A stretch of DNA of 64,000 bases. It comes from Methyloversatilis universalis FAM5 (GTDB lineage Bacteria; Pseudomonadota; Gammaproteobacteria; Burkholderiales; Rhodocyclaceae). The DNA lies in the NCBI RefSeq assembly GCF_000214035.2, contig NZ_AFHG01000052.1, positions 124,001 through 188,000 on the forward strand, read 5' to 3'. The notes beneath the pieces were generated by a model that was given only the letters and a program-made list of their open reading frames with translations, was not told the origin of the DNA and did no database searches. Below are positions 43,541 through 55,512 of this stretch, piece after piece. How positions within the stretch are numbered: position 1 is the first letter of the stretch; each line of letters opens with the position of its first letter. A program made the translations under genes and the position numbers.

Positions 43541-44298
43541 TGAGTCCGGCGCTGCGTACCCTGCTGTACAAGGAACTGCTGCGTTTCTGGAAGGTGGGTT
43601 TCCAGACCGTCGGCGCACCGGTGCTGACCGCGCTGCTCTACCTGCTGGTGTTCTCGCACGTGCTCGACCGTACCGTGGAGGTTTATGGCGGTGTCAGCTA
43701 CACCGCCTTCCTGGTGCCTGGCCTGGTCATGATGAGCCTGCTGCAGAATGCCTTCGCCAACAGCTCGTCCTCGCTCATCCAGTCCAAGGTGACCGGCAAC
43801 ATCGTGTTCGTGCTGCTGCCGCCGATCTCCTATCGCGAGTTCTTTGCCGCTTACGTGCTGGCCGCGGTCATCCGCGGGCTGGTGGTGGGCGCCGGCGTAT
43901 GGGCGGTCACACTGTTCTTCGTCGACCTGCCTTACGCGCATCCGGGCTGGATCCTGCTGTTCGCGGTGCTCGGTGGCGCGCTGCTCGCCAGCCTGGGCAT
44001 CATCGCCGGCATCTGGGCGGACAAGTTCGACCAGCTGGCGGCTTTCCAGAATTTCATCGTGATGCCGCTCACCTTCCTGTCCGGCGTGTTCTACTCCATT
44101 CATACGCTGCCGGACTTCTGGCTGGCGGTGTCGCACCTGAACCCTTTCTTTTACATGATCGACGGCTTCCGCTATGGCTTCTTCGGCCAGTCGGACGTAT
44201 CGCCGTGGGTCAGCGCCCTGGTCGCGGGCGGCAGTTTCGCGGTGCTTGCGGGCATTACGCTGAACATGCTGGCGCGCGGCTACAAACTGAGAAGTTGA
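43540..44298 (+). CDS. ABC-2 type exporter permease (YadH-like)
   Basis: 252 residues with six membrane segments and the ABC-2 membrane signature around SGVFYSIHTLPDFWLAVSHLNP (about 177-198) plus the terminal GYKLR of the YadH family. The start overlaps the ATPase stop (TGATG), with GGAGG just upstream. It forms the membrane part of the exporter encoded with the preceding gene. Confidence 0.9.
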   Translation: MSPALRTLLYKELLRFWKVGFQTVGAPVLTALLYLLVFSHVLDRTVEVYGGVSYTAFLVPGLVMMSLLQNAFANSSSSLIQSKVTGNIVFVLLPPISYREFFAAYVLAAVIRGLVVGAGVWAVTLFFVDLPYAHPGWILLFAVLGGALLASLGIIAGIWADKFDQLAAFQNFIVMPLTFLSGVFYSIHTLPDFWLAVSHLNPFFYMIDGFRYGFFGQSDVSPWVSALVAGGSFAVLAGITLNMLARGYKLRS

Positions 44299-44300
44299 AC

Positions 44301-45804
<1,504 letters not shown>

Positions 45805-45829
45805 GGCACGCCACCGAGAAAGGCACACC

Positions 45830-46474
45830 GTGCAAGGCATCACCCTCGCGCTGTCCAAGGGACGCATCTTCGAAGAAACGCTGCCGCTGCTGGCGGCGGC
45901 CGGCATCGTGCCGACCGACGACCCGGAGTCGTCGCGCAAGCTCATCATCGGCACCAACCGGCCGGACGTGCGTCTGGTCATCGTGCGCGCGTCCGATACG
46001 CCGACCTATGTGCAGTACGGCGCCGCCGATCTGGGCATCGCCGGCAAGGACGTGCTGCTGGAACATGGCGGTGCCGGGCTGTACCAGCCCATCGACCTGA
46101 ACATCGCACGCTGCCGGCTGAGCGTCGCGGTGCCCAAGGGCTTCGACTACGAACAGGCGGTGCGCCGTGGCGCGCGCCTGCAGGTGGCGACCAAGTATGT
46201 GCACACCGCGCGCGAACATTTCGCCGCCAAGGGCGTCCACGTCGATCTGATCAAGCTGTACGGCTCGATGGAACTGGCGCCGCTGGTCGGTCTGGCGGAT
46301 GCCATCGTCGATCTGGTGAGCAGCGGCGGCACGCTGCGCGCGAACAATCTGGTCGAGGTCGAACACATCATGGACATCAGCTCGCGTCTGGTCATCAATC
46401 AGGCGGCGCTGAAGGTGAAGCACGATCTGCTCAAGCCGATTCTTGAAGCGATCGAAGGTGCGGTGAAGAAATGA
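45830..46474 (+). CDS. hisG: ATP phosphoribosyltransferase, short form HisG
   Basis: 214 residues; first enzyme of histidine synthesis, condensing ATP with PRPP. It has [11 protein letters not shown] near the start and the PRPP-binding stretch [20 protein letters not shown] (starting near 140). It ends before the regulatory ACT-like domain of the long form. Short HisG needs HisZ for activity and histidine feedback; hisZ is not in this window. It overlaps hisD by 4 bases. Confidence 0.96.
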   Translation: MQGITLALSKGRIFEETLPLLAAAGIVPTDDPESSRKLIIGTNRPDVRLVIVRASDTPTYVQYGAADLGIAGKDVLLEHGGAGLYQPIDLNIARCRLSVAVPKGFDYEQAVRRGARLQVATKYVHTAREHFAAKGVHVDLIKLYGSMELAPLVGLADAIVDLVSSGGTLRANNLVEVEHIMDISSRLVINQAALKVKHDLLKPILEAIEGAVKK

Positions 46475-47778
46475 GCAACACGAAGATCAGCCGGCTCGAT
46501 TCCGGCGCCCCGGATTTCCTGCAGACGCTGGACGCGCTGCTCGCGTTCGAGAGCAGCACCGACGACGCGATCGAGCACGCGGTGGCCGACATCCTGCGCG
46601 ACGTGCGCGCGCGCGGCGACGCCGCGGTGATCGACTGCACCCGCCGCTTCGACCGCATGGACTGCGCGTCCATGGTGGAACTGGAACTGCCGCGCAGCGT
46701 GCTGGACGACGCCTACGCCAGCCTGAGCGACGCGCAGCGCGCCGCGCTGGCTGAAGCGGCCGACCGGGTGCGCCTGTACCACGAGCGCCAGAAGCAGGAT
46801 TCCTGGGAGTACGCAGAAGCTGACGGTACCCGGCTGGGCCAGAAGGTGACGCCGCTGGATCGCGTCGGCCTCTATGTGCCGGGCGGGCGGGCCTCCTACC
46901 CCAGTTCGGTGCTGATGAACGCGATTCCGGCCAAGGTGGCCGGGGTCAAGGAACTGATCATGGTGGTGCCGACGCCCGGTGGCGAACGCAACCCGCTGGT
47001 GCTGGCCGCAGCGGCCATCACCGGTGTGGATCGCGTGTTCACGATCGGCGGCGCACAGGCGGTGGCCGCGCTGGCCTACGGCACGCAGACCATTCCGCAG
47101 GTCGACAAGATCGTCGGTCCGGGCAACGCCTATGTGGCCAGCGCCAAGCGGCGGGTGTTCGGTACCGTCGGTATCGACATGGTGGCCGGTCCGTCCGAGG
47201 TGCTGGTCATTTCCGACGGTCACGGCAATCCGGACTGGGTGGCGATGGACCTGTTCGCCCAGGCCGAGCACGACGAACTGGCGCAGTCCATCCTGCTGTG
47301 TACCGACGCCGGCTTTCTCGACCGTGTCCATGCCTCCATAGACCGGCTGCTGGCCGAGATGCCGCGGCGCGACACCATCGCCATTTCGCTGGCCAACCGC
47401 GGCGCGCTGATCAAGGTGCGCGATCTGGCCGAAGCCTGCGACATCGCCAACCGGATCGCGCCCGAACACCTGGAAATCTGCACCGAGGACCCGCGTGCGC
47501 TGGTCGAGAGCATCCGCCACGCCGGTGCGATGTTCCTCGGTCACTATTCGGTCGAGGCGCTGGGCGACTACTGCGCCGGCCCGAACCACGTGCTGCCGAC
47601 CATGCGCAGCGCGCGCTTTTCAAGCCCCTTGGGCGTGTACGACTTCCAGAAGCGCACTTCCATCCTCGACATTTCGGAAGAGGGTGCGCAGAAGCTGGGT
47701 CGCATCGCCTCGGTGCTGGCCCACGGCGAAGGGCTGCAGGCGCACGCCCGTTCGGCCGAAATGCGTCTGAAGGACTGA
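46471..47778 (+). CDS. hisD: Histidinol dehydrogenase HisD
   Basis: 435 residues, the usual length. It catalyses the last two oxidations, histidinol to histidine, with NAD and zinc. Recognisable motifs include [29 protein letters not shown], the zinc-site region QAEHDELAQ and IAPEHLEI. It is coupled to hisG (ATGA). In most betaproteobacteria hisC and hisB follow directly; here a DUF2189 gene and a block on the opposite strand intervene. Confidence 0.97.
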   Translation: MSNTKISRLDSGAPDFLQTLDALLAFESSTDDAIEHAVADILRDVRARGDAAVIDCTRRFDRMDCASMVELELPRSVLDDAYASLSDAQRAALAEAADRVRLYHERQKQDSWEYAEADGTRLGQKVTPLDRVGLYVPGGRASYPSSVLMNAIPAKVAGVKELIMVVPTPGGERNPLVLAAAAITGVDRVFTIGGAQAVAALAYGTQTIPQVDKIVGPGNAYVASAKRRVFGTVGIDMVAGPSEVLVISDGHGNPDWVAMDLFAQAEHDELAQSILLCTDAGFLDRVHASIDRLLAEMPRRDTIAISLANRGALIKVRDLAEACDIANRIAPEHLEICTEDPRALVESIRHAGAMFLGHYSVEALGDYCAGPNHVLPTMRSARFSSPLGVYDFQKRTSILDISEEGAQKLGRIASVLAHGEGLQAHARSAEMRLKD

Positions 47779-47883
47779 CTTCCACACCGCACCGACCCGG
47801 CGTACAGTGGCGCCCGGGTCGTGTGTGGGCCAGCGCCGGTCATGCACACGTCGTTGCGATGTGTGAACCGATCAGGAGCAGGC

Positions 47884-48705
47884 ATGCAGCAGTCCGAGCA
47901 CCCGGAAGTCCCCCAGGCAGGCAGCGACGCGCTGGACCTTCCGTTTCCCGTCGTCCGTGAAGTCGGCGTGTTCGCCTGTTTCGGCTGGCTGGCCGCCGCG
48001 GCCCGCGACATGCGCGCCAATCCTGGCGGGAGCCTGTTCTACGGCAGCTGTTTCGCTTTCATGGGGCTGGTGCTCACCACGGTTTTCCGCCACGCCTATC
48101 ACCTCACGTCCGCGCTGGTGTGCGGCTTCCTGCTGCTCGGACCCTTCCTGTCGCTGGGTCTTTATGACCTGTCGCGCCAGCGGGAGGCTGGAAAGTCGCC
48201 GGTGCTGGCGCACTCGCTGACCGCTGGCAGTCACAACGCCGGCGCGATCGGCGTGTTCGCGGTCATCCTCATCATCATCTTTCTGGTGTGGGCGCGTGCC
48301 TCGCTGGTGGTGTTCGCGCTCTTCTACACCACCCAGATGCCGTCGGTGGATCACTTCCTCGAACAGGTGCTCACGCTGCAGAACGTCGAGTTTCTGCTGG
48401 CGTACGCGGTGGTCGGCTTCATTTTCGCGTCGCTGGTGTTCGGTGCCAGTGTGGTGGCCATCCCGCTGATGCTGGACCGGCGGCAGGACGCGGTCACTTC
48501 CATCCTGGCCAGCCTGATTTCGCTCGGGCGGAATCCTGCGCCGCTGCTGCTGTGGGCGGCCATCATCGCCTGCTTCGCGGTGCTCGGCTTCGCCACCTTC
48601 ATGCTGGGTCTCATCGTGCTGATGCCGCTGGTGGGTCATGCCACCTGGCACGCCTACCGGGCGCTGATCGAACCGCTGCAGCACCCGGTGGCGGCGACCG
48701 CTTAA
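47884..48705 (+). CDS. DUF2189 family membrane protein
   Basis: 273 residues with six hydrophobic segments and the family start VREVGVFACFGWLAAAARDMRANP. The function of DUF2189 proteins is unknown. AGGAG lies 7 bases before the ATG at 47884. It follows hisD by 105 bp, and its last codons overlap tail to tail with the convergent PEP-CTERM gene (4 shared bases), leaving no room for a terminator. It is probably an insertion into the his gene order and not a histidine enzyme. Confidence 0.8.
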   Translation: MQQSEHPEVPQAGSDALDLPFPVVREVGVFACFGWLAAAARDMRANPGGSLFYGSCFAFMGLVLTTVFRHAYHLTSALVCGFLLLGPFLSLGLYDLSRQREAGKSPVLAHSLTAGSHNAGAIGVFAVILIIIFLVWARASLVVFALFYTTQMPSVDHFLEQVLTLQNVEFLLAYAVVGFIFASLVFGASVVAIPLMLDRRQDAVTSILASLISLGRNPAPLLLWAAIIACFAVLGFATFMLGLIVLMPLVGHATWHAYRALIEPLQHPVAATA

Positions 48706-49436
48706 ACCGGCAGCACTCTGCGACGCAGGCCAAGCACGCTCAGACCGGCCAGCAGCATCCACGCACTCGACGCTTCCGGCACCGTACTGACCACCGAAAA
48801 GGCGGTGGGGTCCGGGATCGCGTCGGCGTGGTTGCCGTCGATCGCGGCCGACCAGTTCGCGGCATCGTTCAGTGCGCTGCGATAGCCCGCCATCGAAGCC
48901 TGACCGCTGCGCGGCCCGACGTAGTAGGCGTAGTCGGTGCTGGCCGGCAGGATCAGCGCGTTGACGCCGGAACTCAGTCCGGCATTCGCCAGCGCGGTGG
49001 CCGCCGCCGAGGCACTTTCGGACGACACCGCCGCGAGGAAGGTCTGGGGTGCGGACACGCTGCTGCCGACATAGGCGAACAGCGTGTCACCGCTGCTGCT
49101 GAGCCCGGCGTTTCCGCTCGTGCTGAGGCTGCCGATGCTGACCGAACGCGCGCTCTGGTCAATGTCGCTGAAGCGGATCACGGTGCCGGCCGCGATGATC
49201 GAGGCGCCGGTGGTCCAGGTGTGCATGCCTTCCGCGCTGCCGAAGCCGCTGCCGTTCCAGTTGCTGTCGCTGAAATAGACCGTGCTGCCGGCGGCCAGAT
49301 CGGTCAGGACCACGATGGCCCATCCGTCCTCGTCGGCGTTGAACGCGGTGAACGCGATGTCGCCGGACCCTAGCGCGTGCGCGCCCGGTGCGGCCAGGCA
49401 CAGCGACGCGATGCAAACGATTCTTGCTGAAAACAT
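48702..49436 (-). CDS. PEP-CTERM-type secreted protein
   Basis: 244 residues: a signal peptide (about 1-22, ending AHA), a secreted domain beginning GSGDIAFTAFNADEDGWAIV, Ser/Ala-rich middle, and a C-terminal VPEASSAWMLLAGLSVLGLR followed by RR. That tail is the exosortase sorting signal (motif, membrane helix, basic end), with PEA in place of the common PEP. Such proteins are exported and cut by exosortase EpsH/XrtA, often with exopolysaccharide. No exosortase is in the window. ATG 49436 is chosen because GAGGAGG lies 6 bases upstream. Confidence 0.82.
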   Translation of the reverse strand: MFSARIVCIASLCLAAPGAHALGSGDIAFTAFNADEDGWAIVVLTDLAAGSTVYFSDSNWNGSGFGSAEGMHTWTTGASIIAAGTVIRFSDIDQSARSVSIGSLSTSGNAGLSSSGDTLFAYVGSSVSAPQTFLAAVSSESASAAATALANAGLSSGVNALILPASTDYAYYVGPRSGQASMAGYRSALNDAANWSAAIDGNHADAIPDPTAFSVVSTVPEASSAWMLLAGLSVLGLRRRVLPV

Positions 49437-49459
49437 GAACACCTCCTCGTGTGGGTTGC

Positions 49460-49479
49460 GCCGTTCCGGACGGAACGGC
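49460..49479 (-). other. Leader hairpin of the PEP-CTERM gene
   Basis: GCCGTTCC and GGAACGGC form a perfect 8-bp stem with a 4-base loop, 12 bases upstream of the ribosome site of the PEP-CTERM gene. No T-run follows on the minus strand. It may protect the message or affect translation. Confidence 0.4.
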
Positions 49480-49550
49480 CGCGAGGGTGGTGTGTCTCCG
49501 GCGCCGATGTGTGTCGTGTTTGTGTGATGTGTGCGAGGCCACCCGCCGTC

Positions 49551-49579
49551 AATGTATGACAGTGGTTCTGATTATTCAA
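49551..49579 (-). promoter_or_regulatory. Sigma-70-like promoter of the PEP-CTERM gene
   Basis: On the minus strand TTGAAT (49579-49574) and TACATT (49556-49551) are exactly 17 bp apart, in a short AT-rich island. The palindrome GAATATTC (49583-49590) lies just upstream of the -35 and could be an operator. Confidence 0.5.
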
Positions 49580-49594
49580 ATAGAATATTCCGGG

Positions 49595-50161
49595 TCAGCG
49601 CAGCGTGAGTCCGGTCCAGCCCTGGCGACGGAGGCAGTCGTATAGACCGCGGCTGACGGTGCCGGCCATTGTGTCCGGCGCGTGGGCGTCGCCCAGCGTG
49701 TCCAGACACCGTTTCTGGTCCGCGATCAGGTCGTCGGCACCGGCGCCCATCTTCGACCACATCGCGATGCGGACCCGCGACAGCGGATCCCGTGGTGCGG
49801 CGGCCGCAGGGGCGACCGTCTGCGCACGGGCTTCTGCGCCGCTGCCGAGGGGCGCTGCCGGTGCAGTCACTGCAGTCTCCGCCGGGATCGCGGCAGCGGC
49901 GGTGGACGCCGCTTCGGCCGTGTCGCTGTCCTCGACCGGCACCAGTGCGATCTGCGACAGTTCCTCGGTCGAGCGGGTCCACCAGCCTTTCGCTTCCATG
50001 CACTGCAGGAAGGCGGTGCGCTCCGTCGTGGTGCCGAGGCAGGTGCGTTCATCGGCCTTGTAGTCGTTGCCGCCGGCGCCCTGCTTGAAGGACACGCTGG
50101 TGCAGGCGGACAGCAGGAGAGCGCCCAGCAGGGCGGGGAGTGCGGTGCGGGATCGGAACAT
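49595..50161 (-). CDS. Hypothetical lipoprotein
   Basis: 188 residues with a lipoprotein signal, LLLSACTS (lipidated Cys20). No domain was recognised. A Cys pair region ([23 protein letters not shown], Cys about 41 and 54) and a second one near the C-terminus (KRCLDTLGD...[10 protein letters not shown]) look like two diverged copies of a C-x12-ish-C, K/Q-GW motif, linked by an Ala-rich spacer. It lies 92 bp after hisC on the same strand. It has no clear link to histidine synthesis. Confidence 0.65.
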   Translation of the reverse strand: MFRSRTALPALLGALLLSACTSVSFKQGAGGNDYKADERTCLGTTTERTAFLQCMEAKGWWTRSTEELSQIALVPVEDSDTAEAASTAAAAIPAETAVTAPAAPLGSGAEARAQTVAPAAAAPRDPLSRVRIAMWSKMGAGADDLIADQKRCLDTLGDAHAPDTMAGTVSRGLYDCLRRQGWTGLTLR

Positions 50162-50253
50162 GGCGAGCCGGAGGACGGATGACGATGCACCCGACGCAGC
50201 AAGAAGCGCTCCACGACCGGGTGGCGTTACGCCGCCCGGTCAGTCGGGGCGGG

Positions 50254-51321
50254 TCAGACCAGTTCCTGCAATGCCTCGACCAGTGCGTCGCACTGCGGGT
50301 TGGTGCCCACCGTGATGCGCAGGAACTGGTCAATGCGCGGAGCGCGGAAGTGGCGCACCAGGATGCGCCGCTCGCGCAGCCCGGCGGACAGCGCGGCCGC
50401 GTCGTGCCGCGGATGGCGCACGAACAGGAAGTTGGCGGCCGACGGCAGCACCTCGAAGCCGAGGCCGGCCAGTTCGCCGGCCAGCCGTTCGCGGCTGGCC
50501 ATCACCCGGCGGCGGGTCTGGTCAAACCACTCGCGGTCGCGTACCGCAGCGGTGGCACCCACCAGCGCCAGCCTGTCCAGCGGGTAGGAATTGAAACTGT
50601 CCTTGACCCGGTTCAGACCCTCGATCAGCGCCGGCTGGCCGACCGCGAAGCCGACCCGCAGGCCGGCCAGCGAGCGCGACTTCGACAGCGTCTGCGTGAC
50701 CAGCACATTCGGATGGGCATCGATCAGCGCGACCGCGGACTCGCCGCCGAAATCGATGTAGGCCTCGTCGATCACCACCGGCGCATCCGGCAGCGCCGCG
50801 GCCAGGCGGGCGATGTCGGCCAGCGGCAGCAGGCGGCCGGTCGGCGCGTTCGGATTGGGGAAGATGACCGCGCCGGGCTGGCGCTCGATGTAGTCATCGA
50901 CGCGGATGGCGAAGCGATCGTCCAGCGGCACGCGTTCGAAAGCGATGCCATACAGCCCGCAATACACCGGGTAGAAGCTGTAGGTGATGTCCGGGAACAG
51001 CAACGGCCGCGCGTGATTCAGCAGGCCGATGAAGGTGTGGGCCAGCACTTCGTCCGAACTGTTGCCGACGAACACGCGGTCGGTCGTGATGCCGAAATGG
51101 TCGGCCAGCGCTTCGCGCAGCATCAGCCCGGTCGGCTCCGGGTAGAGCTTGAGCCGGTCGCCATCCACGCCCAGTTCGGCCTGCATGGCCGCCACCGCGT
51201 GCGGGCTGGGCGGGTAGGGGTTCTCGTTGGTGTTCAGCTTGATCAGACCGTCGATCTTCGGCTGCTCGCCCGGCGTGTAGGGCGAGAGGGTGTGGACGAC
51301 GGGGCTCCAGAACTGGCTCAT
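50254..51321 (-). CDS. hisC: Histidinol-phosphate aminotransferase HisC
   Basis: 355-residue PLP enzyme converting imidazole acetol phosphate to histidinol phosphate. The PLP lysine is Lys214 in [15 protein letters not shown], and [13 protein letters not shown] and FPNPNAPTG are the usual HisC motifs. It is on the minus strand, opposite to hisG-hisD and hisBHAFIE, which is unusual for this otherwise ordered his cluster. The start at 51321 (MSQFWSPVV) matches the family N-terminus; an in-frame upstream start is not supported. Confidence 0.96.
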   Translation of the reverse strand: MSQFWSPVVHTLSPYTPGEQPKIDGLIKLNTNENPYPPSPHAVAAMQAELGVDGDRLKLYPEPTGLMLREALADHFGITTDRVFVGNSSDEVLAHTFIGLLNHARPLLFPDITYSFYPVYCGLYGIAFERVPLDDRFAIRVDDYIERQPGAVIFPNPNAPTGRLLPLADIARLAAALPDAPVVIDEAYIDFGGESAVALIDAHPNVLVTQTLSKSRSLAGLRVGFAVGQPALIEGLNRVKDSFNSYPLDRLALVGATAAVRDREWFDQTRRRVMASRERLAGELAGLGFEVLPSAANFLFVRHPRHDAAALSAGLRERRILVRHFRAPRIDQFLRITVGTNPQCDALVEALQELV

Positions 51322-51486
51322 GGCGGTGCGGGAAGGCAGGCTAGGGTGATTCGGGGAACGGTGCGCTGTCAGCGCCGGCCGGCAATGGCCGCAGCAAGTC
51401 GATGTTATCATCCGGCCATCTCCGCTTCGGTCCGTGGCCGGGCCGGATCACCGAATCACCCTTCTGCATCTTCTTCGTTCCCTTTC

Positions 51487-52074
51487 ATGCGGCAAGCCGA
51501 CATCACGCGCAACACCCTGGAAACCCAGATCACGGTGCGCATCAATCTCGACGGTACCGGTCAGGGCAAGCTGGATACCGGCGTGCCCTTTCTCGATCAC
51601 ATGCTGGACCAGATCGTCCGTCACGGCCTGATCGATCTCGATGTGGTCGCCCGGGGCGACCTGCACATCGACGCGCACCATACGGTCGAGGATGTGGGCA
51701 TCACGCTCGGACAGGCCTTCGCCAAGGCGATCGGCGACAAGAAGGGTCTGCGCCGCTACGGCCACGCCTACGTGCCGCTGGACGAAGCGCTGTCGCGCGT
51801 CGTCGTCGACCTGTCAGGCCGTCCGGGGCTGGAGTACAACATCGATTTCACGCGTGCCCGCATCGGCGATTTCGACGTGGATCTCACCCGTGAGTTCTTC
51901 CAGGGCTTCGTCAATCACGCGCTGGTTACGCTGCACATCGACAATCTGCGTGGCATCAACGCCCATCACCAGTGCGAAACCGTGTTCAAGGCCTTTGCCC
52001 GCGCGCTGCGCGCCGCCACCGAGCGTGACGAGCGTGCGGCCGGCCAGATGCCGTCGACCAAGGGTTCGCTCTGA
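51487..52074 (+). CDS. hisB: Imidazoleglycerol-phosphate dehydratase HisB
   Basis: 195-residue monofunctional dehydratase. The manganese-binding histidine motifs are [23 protein letters not shown] and INAHHQCET. It lacks the phosphatase domain of the E. coli bifunctional enzyme, so histidinol-phosphate phosphatase must be elsewhere. The start at 51487 gives [16 protein letters not shown], the family N-terminus; the much longer open frame upstream covers the opposite-strand hisC. It begins the hisB-H-A-F-I-E unit. Confidence 0.96.
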   Translation: MRQADITRNTLETQITVRINLDGTGQGKLDTGVPFLDHMLDQIVRHGLIDLDVVARGDLHIDAHHTVEDVGITLGQAFAKAIGDKKGLRRYGHAYVPLDEALSRVVVDLSGRPGLEYNIDFTRARIGDFDVDLTREFFQGFVNHALVTLHIDNLRGINAHHQCETVFKAFARALRAATERDERAAGQMPSTKGSL

Positions 52075-52116
52075 TCCGCTCCGGATTCATCCTCTACCGC
52101 TGATTTTCGCCGTCTC

Positions 52117-52752
52117 ATGACTCGCGTTGCCATCATCGACTACGGCATGGGCAATCTGCGTTCGGTCGCCAAGGCGATCGAACACGTGGCCCCCGACGCC
52201 GAAGTCATCGTCAGCAGCGACCCTTCGGTGGTCGCCGCTGCCGATCGCGTCGTATTCCCCGGTCAGGGCGCCATGCCCGACTGCACCCGCGAGCTGGATG
52301 CGCGCGGCCTGCGCTCGGTCGTGCTGGAAGCGGCCGCCCGCAAGCCCTTCCTCGGCATCTGCATCGGTCTGCAGATGCTGTTCGAGCACAGCGAAGAGGG
52401 TGACGTGCCGGGACTGGGCCTGTTCGCGGGCGAGGTGAAGCGCTTCGCCGATCCGGTCGATCCGACCAGCGGTGGCCGGCTCAAGGTGCCGCACATGGGC
52501 TGGAACGGCGTGAAGCAGACCCGCGCCCACCCGATGTGGGCCGGCATTGCTGACGGCGAACGCTTCTACTTCGTGCACAGCTACTACGTGTGTCCGGCCG
52601 ATGCGACGCTGGCCGTGGGCGAAACCGCTTACGGCGCAACCTTTACCAGTGCGGTAGCCCGAGATAATATTTTTGCGGTGCAGTTCCACCCGGAAAAGAG
52701 CGCGCAGGCTGGCCTGCGCCTGCTTTCCAACTTCATCGGCTGGATGCCCTGA
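52117..52752 (+). CDS. hisH: Imidazole glycerol phosphate synthase glutaminase subunit HisH
   Basis: 211-residue class I glutamine amidotransferase that feeds ammonia to HisF. The nucleophile is Cys82 in LGICIGLQMLFE, and the His-Glu pair is in QFHPEKS (about 190-195). VFPGQGAMPDC near 47-56 is the usual HisH loop. It lies 42 bp after hisB. Confidence 0.97.
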   Translation: MTRVAIIDYGMGNLRSVAKAIEHVAPDAEVIVSSDPSVVAAADRVVFPGQGAMPDCTRELDARGLRSVVLEAAARKPFLGICIGLQMLFEHSEEGDVPGLGLFAGEVKRFADPVDPTSGGRLKVPHMGWNGVKQTRAHPMWAGIADGERFYFVHSYYVCPADATLAVGETAYGATFTSAVARDNIFAVQFHPEKSAQAGLRLLSNFIGWMP

Positions 52753-52821
52753 TTCCGCGGGCCTGACGCTGTCGTCCGGCCCTTCCTTTCCTCCACCCCC
52801 TGACACGACACGACTCGCGCC

Positions 52822-53568
52822 ATGCTGCTCATTCCCGCCATCGACCTCAAGGACGGCCACTGCGTACGCCTGAAGCAGGGTGATATGGATGTGGTGACCG
52901 TATTTTCGGAAGACCCGGCCGCCATGGCGCGCCACTGGCTCGACGCCGGTGCCCGCCGCCTGCATCTGGTGGATCTGAACGGCGCCGTCGCCGGCAAGCC
53001 GAAGAACGAATCGGCGATCAAGGCCATCGTGAAGGAGCTGGGCGACGAAATCCCGATCCAGCTTGGCGGCGGCATCCGCGATCTCGACACCATCGAGCGC
53101 TATCTCGACGACGGCATCAGCTACGTCATCATCGGCACCGCCGCGGTCAAGAGCCCGGGTTTCGTGCATGACGCCTGTGGCGCCTTCCCCGGCCACATCA
53201 TCGTCGGCCTCGATGCCAAGGACGGCAAGGTGGCGGTCGACGGCTGGTCCAAGATGACCGGTCACGACGTGATCGACCTGGCCAAGAAGTTCGAGGACCA
53301 GGGCGTCGAAGCCATCGTCTATACCGACATCGGCCGCGACGGCATGCTGAGCGGCGTGAACATCGATGCCACGGTCAAGCTGGCCCAGGCACTGCGCATT
53401 CCGGTCATCGCCTCCGGCGGCGTCACCAATATGGAAGATATCCGCGGCCTGTGCGCAGTCGAGGACGAAGGCGTGATCGGCGCCATCACCGGTCGCGCCA
53501 TCTACGAAGGCACGCTGGACTTCGCCGCGGCCCAGGCGGAAGCCGACCGGCTCAACGGCAAGGGCTGA
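52822..53568 (+). CDS. hisA: Phosphoribosylformimino-AICAR phosphate isomerase HisA
   Basis: 248-residue beta/alpha barrel. Catalytic Asp8 (IPAIDLKDG) and a second Asp in [14 protein letters not shown] (about 130) are present, with the phosphate-binding halves QLGGGIRD and [11 protein letters not shown]. It opens the ribose ring of ProFAR to give PRFAR for HisHF. Synteny hisH-hisA-hisF is standard. Confidence 0.97.
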   Translation: MLLIPAIDLKDGHCVRLKQGDMDVVTVFSEDPAAMARHWLDAGARRLHLVDLNGAVAGKPKNESAIKAIVKELGDEIPIQLGGGIRDLDTIERYLDDGISYVIIGTAAVKSPGFVHDACGAFPGHIIVGLDAKDGKVAVDGWSKMTGHDVIDLAKKFEDQGVEAIVYTDIGRDGMLSGVNIDATVKLAQALRIPVIASGGVTNMEDIRGLCAVEDEGVIGAITGRAIYEGTLDFAAAQAEADRLNGKG

Positions 53569-53602
53569 CCTCACTTTTGCTCGCGCTCGGCGCGGAACAC
53601 AC

Positions 53603-54372
<770 letters not shown>

Positions 54373-54373
<1 letters not shown>

Positions 54374-54762
54374 TGAGCATGCCGGACTGGATCAAGGACA
54401 TCGCCTGGGACGACAACGGTCTGCTGCCGGTCATCGTGCAGGAGGCATCGACCGGCGACGTGCTCATGTTCGCCTGGATGAACCGGGACGCGCTGGCGCG
54501 TACCGCTGAACTGCGCGAGGCGGTGTTCTGGTCGCGCTCGCGCCGCAAGCTGTGGCACAAGGGTGAGGAATCCGGCCACACGCAGAAGGTGCTGGACATC
54601 CGGCTCGACTGCGACCGCGACGTGCTGCTGCTCAAGGTCGAACAGACAGGCGGCATCGCCTGCCATACCGGCCGTCACAGCTGCTTCTTCCATTCGCTCA
54701 CCGATGGCCGCTGGGACGAGGTCGACCCGGTCATCAAGAACCCGGACGACATCTACAAATGA
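54373..54762 (+). CDS. hisI: Phosphoribosyl-AMP cyclohydrolase HisI
   Basis: 129-residue zinc enzyme that opens the purine ring of PR-AMP. Motifs are [30 protein letters not shown] and the Asp/Cys metal sites DCDRDVLLL and [10 protein letters not shown]. It is separate from HisE, unlike the fused E. coli protein. ATG 54373 overlaps the hisF stop; a second ATG two codons on is also possible. Confidence 0.96.
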
Positions 54763-55085
54763 TCGATATCGAAGTGCTGCGCCGCGTTGCGCAGACCATT
54801 GCCGAGCGCAAGGGGGCCGACCCGTCGTCGAGCTACGTGTCCTCGCTGTTCCACAAGGGCACCGACGCGATCTGCAAGAAGGTGGCGGAAGAGGCGGCTG
54901 AAACCATCATGGCGTCCAAGGACGGCGACGTCGGCCACGTGGTGCGCGAGGTGTGCGACCTGTGGTTCCACTCCATGGTGCTGCTGGCCCATCACGGCCT
55001 GACGGTGGAAGACGTGCTGCACGAGTTCCGTCGCCGCGAGGGCATTTCCGGCATCGACGAGAAGCGTTCGCGCACTGGCGGCTGA
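54759..55085 (+). CDS. hisE: Phosphoribosyl-ATP pyrophosphatase HisE
   Basis: 108-residue all-helical MazG-like enzyme removing pyrophosphate from [30 protein letters not shown] (in two parts, about 24-48) and the metal-binding [15 protein letters not shown] are typical. It overlaps hisI by 4 bases and is the last his gene here. Confidence 0.95.
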   Translation: MIDIEVLRRVAQTIAERKGADPSSSYVSSLFHKGTDAICKKVAEEAAETIMASKDGDVGHVVREVCDLWFHSMVLLAHHGLTVEDVLHEFRRREGISGIDEKRSRTGG

Positions 55086-55149
55086 AGTCCGCTCGCAATA
55101 CGGTAATACGCGTATTTGAAACTTTCGGGCTCAGGGACAGACTGAAACC

Positions 55150-55509
55150 ATGCACGACCCCAACTGCATCTTCTGCAAGATCATCGAAGGCAAGATTCCG
55201 TCGCGCAAGCTGTACGAGGACGACCTGATCTACGCCTTCCACGACATCAACCCGCAGGCGCCGGTGCACTTCCTCATCATTCCGAAGGCGCACATCGCGA
55301 CGCTCTACGATGCCGACGGCAGCCATGAAGTCATCCTCGGCCGCATGCTGGCGAAGGCCGGCGAACTGGCCCGCGCAGCGGGAGCGGGCGACGGTTTCCG
55401 CACCATCATCAACTGCGGAAAGGTGGGTCGGCAGGAGGTGTATCATCTTCACATGCATGTTCTGGGCGGTGACCACCCGCTGCCGCCCATGATCGTTTCC
55501 GAGAGGTAA
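55150..55509 (+). CDS. HIT (histidine triad) nucleotide-binding protein
   Basis: 119 residues of the HINT/PKCI branch. It begins DPNCIFCKIIEGKIPSRKLY and has the histidine triad HLHMHVLGG (about 97-105). Such proteins hydrolyse nucleoside phosphoramidates; the physiological substrate is usually unknown. A link of HIT genes to hisE and tatA is common in betaproteobacteria. It starts 64 bp after hisE and ends 3 bp before tatA. Confidence 0.93.
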   Translation: MHDPNCIFCKIIEGKIPSRKLYEDDLIYAFHDINPQAPVHFLIIPKAHIATLYDADGSHEVILGRMLAKAGELARAAGAGDGFRTIINCGKVGRQEVYHLHMHVLGGDHPLPPMIVSER

Positions 55510-55512
55510 TCC

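Noticed and set aside
47884-51321. The hisC block as a transposon or integron insertion
   Set aside because: No transposase, integrase, terminal repeats or target duplication could be seen at its borders; inversion with gene gain is a simpler description.
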